Part shown: in pieces, positions 43,311 through 47,093 of the stretch
Layout of the letters: every line of letters begins with the position of its first letter
Numbering within the stretch: the first letter of the stretch is position 1
Assembly (NCBI GenBank): GCA_026394495.1
Contig: JAPKYE010000004.1
Coordinates: 1-47,093 of the forward strand
Length of the DNA: 47,093 bases
DNA from: Methanobacteriota archaeon
GTDB lineage: Archaea > Thermoplasmatota > E2 > DHVEG-1
Direction of reading: 5' to 3'
Made by a program: the position numbers and the translations under genes
Notes under the pieces: model-generated
Database searches by the model: none
What the model saw: only the letters and a program-made list of their open reading frames with translations
Told to the model about the DNA's origin: nothing

Positions 43311-43375
43311 ATCAACGGCCTGAGAGACGAAACGTTTACAGGGAAAATTGCACAAACAATCCCGGATATCAAATA
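43311..43375 (+). repeat. Diverged island repeat copy R7
   Basis: Bases are poorly conserved but the frame is: INGLRDETFTGKIAQTIPDI then K and TAA at 43373-43375. This aligns with the consensus GNGLGDESFTEETKMIPVV at the same positions (NGL, DE-[ST]-FT, IP). It lies between the RelE and the last PIN module. Confidence 0.5.
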
Positions 43376-43407
43376 AAGAGAAGAGACGAAGAAATCTTTC
43401 TAGGTGA

Positions 43408-43545
43408 TTATCGTGCACTGAGTTTCTTCGCTTTTTTAACACTCTCTTTTACAACTTGTTTCAAGTCCTTATTTTTTGTTTTATTATAATTTTCTTCTCT
43501 CACCTTATGAATCCATTCCAACGATTGATATTTCCATTTACCCAT
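43408..43545 (-). CDS. Small 45-residue partner (antitoxin candidate) of the PIN gene
   Basis: MGKWKYQSLEWIHKVREENY followed by NKTKNKDLKQVVKESVKKAKKLSAR. The I-H-K-V-R-E-x-x-Y-x-x-T-K-N-x-x-x-x-x pattern is that of short proteins commonly encoded right after PIN genes of the MKVYVDTSVLG type. Overlaps the PIN stop by 8 bases. Probably the antitoxin; intact. Confidence 0.65.
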   Translation of the reverse strand: MGKWKYQSLEWIHKVREENYNKTKNKDLKQVVKESVKKAKKLSAR

Positions 43546-44013
43546 AGTCAACAACCTCCAGCGAGGTTACAATATCTATCTGTCGATACCCAAGCATCAT
43601 ATTGACTGCATTAATCATCCGTTTCTTTTCCACCTGAGCCATATGTTTACAATTCCAGGTGATAATAACGTCAACATTATTGATGACTGCCACAGCAATA
43701 TGTCGTGCATCATCTCGGTATTTTTTTGGGATAATTTTCTTTTTTACATACTCTTCTACAAGAGTAACACAAGCCTCTGTTTCAAATAAAATTTCGAGAG
43801 AGAAATTATCCACCATATGTATGAGATCGTTGCGGATATTCAGGGGTGCTTCTTTTATTTCTTCGATGACTACATTGGAAATAAAAGGTGTATACACATG
43901 TTTTTTTTTAATATGTTCAGTAGCTGTTTTGTTACAGCCACCCGCAATGGATCTTCGGTATCGTATACTGCACCTAATACCGAAGTATCTACATAGACTT
44001 TTAATTTTGGCAT
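43538..44013 (-). pseudogene. PIN-domain toxin frameshifted in a run of nine A
   Basis: N-terminus from ATG 44013: MPKLKVYVDTSVLGAVYDTE to LLNILKK. It meets an A9 run (T9 at 43901-43909 on the plus strand), after which the PIN frame is offset by one base: HVYTPFISNVVIEEIKEAP, KYRDDARHIAVAVINNVDVI and WNCKHM follow in the other frame to 43538. Ten A would restore one 159-codon PIN protein. This is a true frameshift, a sequencing error in the homopolymer, or a slippery site. All PIN motifs are present. Confidence 0.8.
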
Positions 44014-44499
44014 CGTATTTTTTCCTTTAAGAGAAATATATGAAGTAATCCTTAAATAATCTTTCTTTCAAAATTTCAACAGTCTATACTTCATCAATTA
44101 AAATCCTTATTGCTAAACGTGGTTGTGATCTAGGTGAAGATGGGGTTTTGGGGAGGTATATGAAGGTCTTTTTACCCATTTTTGAGAATGACAATTGAAT
44201 GTTGCGAACCTAAATAGTCTAACCGGGGAAAAGTGGACCAAGAAAAAACCCAAAAAAACGGTTCTGTAGGAAAAACAACAAAATATAGGTAAATACATTA
44301 GCGAAATCAGTGATTCTAGGTGGTTTTTATGACGGATAACAGTTAAGGTTAAATACTGAGGGGTTATCCAAAGTCCTCAAGTTCCGCTGATGTCTCTTGA
44401 AGGAATGGTGTGGGAGGATGAAATTTATTCACAAGGAAAGATTAATAAAGGTAATTTATATTAAAGTAAATAAATAATTAAATATTTAGGTGAAATACA
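44014..44499 (+). other. Intergenic region with diverged repeat copy R8
   Basis: 486 bases. At 44112-44141 GCTAAACGTGGTTGTGATCT encodes AKRGCDLGED, aligning with AERGNGLGDE of the repeat; the 3' half is lost. A further weak match GGGAGGATGAAATTTATTCA lies at 44412-44431. An AT-rich promoter-like tract (44455-44490) precedes the surface protein gene. No gene seen. Confidence 0.45.
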
Positions 44500-45966
44500 A
44501 TGAATAAAAAATTAATAGCGATTGTGATATTAATCACGCTTGTATGGTCTGCTGTGCCTGTTTTTGCTACAAGTTCAGCACCAGTAGTAAACTTGCCTAC
44601 AGAATATGTTACCATGTCTGCTATATACGGACCCAATAGCTGGTTTGAGATGACGCTTTCTGGTGTCCCTGAAGGCTATGATATCGGCAATGGGCAATAT
44701 TTTGGATGGTGTGTACAGAAAAGTTTGACTATGACTAAGTATGTTGAGCATGCCGTGGTTTTGTATTCAAGTTATGATCTTTTGATGCCGGTAAGTTATC
44801 GTAATGGTGCTTGGGATAAGATTAATTATGTTTTGAATCATAAACAAGGTAGCCGTGCAAGCATAGAGAACGTAATTTGGCATTATGTTGGTGAAGCCAC
44901 TGATCTTTCTTCTGATGTTGATGCACAGGCGATGATCGCTGATGCGGATGCAAATGGAACCGGTTTTGTTCCACAACCTGGTGAAGTGATTGCTATTATA
45001 GTTGAAGGTGTTGAGACGATTCAGCGTACGTTCTTAGAGCTTGTCGTCCCAGAACCACAGACAAATGCCCCTGCGCCTCCAAGTAGAAAGCATGGTAATC
45101 ATGCACCGACCGCTGATGGCACCGCTCGGGAGCCTTATTCTGGGTTTGCTGGGGAAGATCTTGTGTTTGATGGCTCACGTAGTTACGACCGGGATGGCTA
45201 TATTGTATCTTGGAGTTGGGATTTTGGTGATGGAAATACTGGTTCTGGTGCGGTTGTTTCTCATGTTTATTCCGCTGAAGGTAAGTTTATTGTGCGGTTG
45301 ACAGTAACAGATGAGAAAGGATCAAGTAATCTTTATTCAACAAAAGCTGTGATTACTCTAGCGAATTATCCGCCGAGCGATCCTTTGGTGTATGGTCCAA
45401 CGACTGGGACGAAAAATACGGTGTATGAGTACACTGCTGTTTCTTCAGATCCAGATTATGATACCATTCAATATGTGTTTACCTGGGGTGATGGAAATAC
45501 CACTTCGACAGAATTTATTCCCAGTGGAACTGTTGTTGTAAAACCGCATTTTTGGGCTGTAGCAGGTGTGTATACTCTTTCTGTGAAGGCGTTGGATGGC
45601 GAGACTGAATCTGGTTCTACAGTCATCACTGTGTTAATCGATGCAGTATTGGTTGGTGATCTTGGTTATCTTATGGATAACGATGGTGATGGTATATACG
45701 ATGTTTTTTACAGTAAAAGTACTGGTGCTACTACAGCTGTAGAGCAATCCGGTGGCGAGTATCTGTTGGATGTTGACGGTGATGGATCATGGGATCATGT
45801 GTTTAATGCGGCAGCTGGTAATGTTCAAGGATACCGTGGAGATCTGTTGGGTCTTTCACCTGCTGCTTTTATCCTAATCATAGGTGTTGTTCTACTTCTT
45901 CTTATAGTGACTGTGTTTGTTGCGAAGAAGAAATGGATACGAAAACGTGCAAACGGAGGAAATTAA
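44500..45966 (+). CDS. Anchored surface protein: thioester-like domain, two PKD domains, calcium loops
   Basis: 488 residues. Signal peptide 1-24. Residues ~30-182 resemble a thioester (TED-type) adhesion domain: YFGWCVQKS with Cys71 and later SIENVIWHYV. The position of the cross-linking Gln (usually Q-x-A-I-W) is Glu123 here. PKD domains at about 201-290 (WSWDFGDGN, HVYSAEGKFIVRLTV) and 292-382. Two Y-L-x-D-x-D-G-D-G repeats (390-405 and 421-436), like those in the proteins at 9.2 and 10.9 kb. A transmembrane helix (455-474) and KKKWIRKR tail. Probably an adhesin; no protease motif. Confidence 0.75.
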   Translation: MNKKLIAIVILITLVWSAVPVFATSSAPVVNLPTEYVTMSAIYGPNSWFEMTLSGVPEGYDIGNGQYFGWCVQKSLTMTKYVEHAVVLYSSYDLLMPVSYRNGAWDKINYVLNHKQGSRASIENVIWHYVGEATDLSSDVDAQAMIADADANGTGFVPQPGEVIAIIVEGVETIQRTFLELVVPEPQTNAPAPPSRKHGNHAPTADGTAREPYSGFAGEDLVFDGSRSYDRDGYIVSWSWDFGDGNTGSGAVVSHVYSAEGKFIVRLTVTDEKGSSNLYSTKAVITLANYPPSDPLVYGPTTGTKNTVYEYTAVSSDPDYDTIQYVFTWGDGNTTSTEFIPSGTVVVKPHFWAVAGVYTLSVKALDGETESGSTVITVLIDAVLVGDLGYLMDNDGDGIYDVFYSKSTGATTAVEQSGGEYLLDVDGDGSWDHVFNAAAGNVQGYRGDLLGLSPAAFILIIGVVLLLLIVTVFVAKKKWIRKRANGGN

Positions 45967-46033
45967 AACCTATTTTTGGTTTTATCTTCCTGTAATATTT
46001 TTAAAAAAATATGGATGAAAAGGTGAAGATGAA

Positions 46034-46153
46034 ATGGTAGAAATTGTCCGGGTTTCAAAACAAGGCATTCTTTTAGAAATCAGAGAAGTCTCAGATAGAT
46101 ATCGTGATGAGCCGTATCCGTGGAAAGAGCCACGAAATTATGGGCGTTCGTAA
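46034..46153 (+). CDS. Small 39-residue peptide gene upstream of the asparagine-synthetase-like gene
   Basis: MVEIVRVSKQGILLEIREVS followed by DRYRDEPYPWKEPRNYGRS, with AGGTGA (46021-46026) 7 bases before the ATG. The C-terminal half is rich in charged, aromatic and Pro/Gly residues. It ends 83 bases before the next gene on the same strand. It could be the substrate or a partner of that enzyme, as in RiPP clusters; this is speculation from arrangement. Confidence 0.5.
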   Translation: MVEIVRVSKQGILLEIREVSDRYRDEPYPWKEPRNYGRS

Positions 46154-46236
46154 AAGGTGTGATCTGCAAGGGTTACTATTATGTTGGTGCGAAGACAGGA
46201 TATTTTTTATAGACTGAGATAATCCTAGTTACTGTT

Positions 46237-47093
46237 ATGTTTTTTATTGCATTAACGAAGGATGAAATTGCGCAGAATTTTCAATCTGTAAAGATGGAGA
46301 AATTTAAAATTAATTCATTTAACGTAACTATTGTCACAGACGAGTTTTTATCTGCCTTTATTTCTGAATCAAATGGTTTTTCTATTGTAGAATCCCCACT
46401 CATCTCATCTTCAGGATATCGAAACATTATTTTTTCACAGGTGACGTATCAAAGTGATGAAAGGCGTTTAAAAGTGTTTAAATCTGTAGGTTCTGGCCGA
46501 CCTGTTTACTATTATATTAATACAAAAGGTGAATTTTTTTGTTCGACACATATATCAATGTTAAGAACAGCAGGAGTTCCAATTGAAGAAAATATTGATG
46601 TTTTACCTGAATTTTTTGTGTATCGGTATGTTATGCCACCCAATACCCTATATAAGAAAATCGAACAACTTCTTGGTGGAGGGCAATTACAGATCAAGAT
46701 AGAAAACGACAAATGCATGGTACAATCGACAGATTATTATATTCCGACTCAGCTGAATACAAATATTAACTCAATTAAAAACGGTTCGGAAATATTGAAT
46801 AATTTTCTTTCCGAGTCCATTAAAAAGTTGGATTGTTGTAAAGATGAACTTGCGATTTTGCTTAGTGGCGGTATTGAATCATCCATTATTTCTAAAATTT
46901 GTAAAAACAATTTTTCAATTAATAGATCATATTCGACTGGTTACCCCTTTGAGTCTCCTTTGTTAAACGTTGAAAAAAGATATGCTTTATCTGCAGCAGC
47001 GGCGCTTGGGATGCAGCATAGTTATTACGAACCAACGACCCATGAGTATCTTCTTGGTTTTATTGAGGCAATATCCTTTGCAGAAGAACCTCT
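46237..47093 (+). CDS. Asparagine-synthetase-like protein without the amidotransferase cysteine (partial)
   Basis: 285 codons visible; the gene runs off the window. The N-terminal region is a degenerate glutaminase-like (Ntn) domain: YYYINTKGEFFCSTHISML, FVYRYVMPPNTLYKKIEQLLGGGQLQI in two segments. The protein starts MFFIAL, so the Cys2 nucleophile of true AsnB is missing. The synthetase domain begins with LLSGGIESSII, the ATP-pyrophosphatase loop (usual SGGxDS, here Glu replaces Asp). Lack of Cys2 is typical of lasso-peptide cyclases and other ATP-dependent amide-forming relatives, not ammonia-making AsnB. Confidence 0.8.
   Translation, partial: MFFIALTKDEIAQNFQSVKMEKFKINSFNVTIVTDEFLSAFISESNGFSIVESPLISSSGYRNIIFSQVTYQSDERRLKVFKSVGSGRPVYYYINTKGEFFCSTHISMLRTAGVPIEENIDVLPEFFVYRYVMPPNTLYKKIEQLLGGGQLQIKIENDKCMVQSTDYYIPTQLNTNINSIKNGSEILNNFLSESIKKLDCCKDELAILLSGGIESSIISKICKNNFSINRSYSTGYPFESPLLNVEKRYALSAAAALGMQHSYYEPTTHEYLLGFIEAISFAEEP

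Noticed and set aside
43248-43489. Short frames on both strands around repeat R7
   Set aside because: No ribosome sites or motifs; the region is better explained by the diverged repeat and the 45-aa minus-strand gene.
1-47093. tRNA, rRNA or insertion sequences
   Set aside because: No cloverleaf with a GTTCNA arm, no rRNA-like stretch and no transposase or integrase motif was found by eye; a covariance-model search would be decisive.

Overview
The window is archaeal, AT-rich, and best fits an uncultured Thermoplasmatota-like euryarchaeon (Marine Benthic Group D type). Supporting genes are a group II chaperonin (thermosome), unfused Kae1 and Bud32, an archaeal 4-demethylwyosine synthase, a His-type Thi4, SepF, UPF0058, and archaeal-type IleRS and TrpRS. 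Secreted gingipain-like (C25) peptidases and dockerin, PKD and calcium-loop surface proteins are known in sedimentary Thermoplasmatota. The lineage is my inference from gene content.

Layout. 0-2.6 kb: UPF0058, an acetyltransferase, thiazole synthase and NAD synthetase. 2.8-5.9 kb: a surface-appendage cluster with four small single-helix proteins sharing a Gly-Leu-(Pro/Thr) motif at the start of the helix, plus a coiled-coil membrane protein. 5.9-9.1 kb: IleRS. 9.2-11.9 kb: two related membrane-anchored calcium-loop proteins. 12-14.1 kb: a kae1-bud32-XTP pyrophosphatase operon with 4-base overlaps. 14.1-17.9 kb: a small basic protein, SepF, the wyosine enzyme, and a response regulator next to a protein built of three ~130-residue repeats. 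18.3-22 kb: a 1.2-kaa anchored C25-like protein. 22-25.5 kb: TrpRS, a CBS protein, small proteins and UspA. 25.5-29.6 kb: thermosome-grpE-dnaK on the minus strand. 30-33.5 kb: a secreted C25 peptidase, a dead nucleotidyltransferase gene and a cohesin/dockerin protein.

33.5-44.1 kb is an accessory island of toxin-antitoxin (TA) modules: HEPN/MNT, HepT/MntA, a PIN with a novel partner, a truncated Doc, VapBC, DUF433/DUF5615, AbrB/PIN, a DUF4143 ATPase, DUF2683/RelE, and a PIN with a 45-aa partner. The modules are separated by a ~60-75 bp repeat that occurs 6 to 8 times, always on the plus strand. The most intact copies encode the same short C-terminal peptide. Several toxins are broken by stops or frameshifts while their presumed antitoxins stay intact. 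Several modules have their own palindromic operator candidate. This repeat-delimited TA array is the most unusual structure in the window.

44.5-47.1 kb: a thioester-like/PKD surface protein, a 39-aa peptide gene, and the start of an asparagine-synthetase-like gene that lacks the amidotransferase cysteine and runs off the end. No tRNA, rRNA, CRISPR array, transposase or integrase was recognised.
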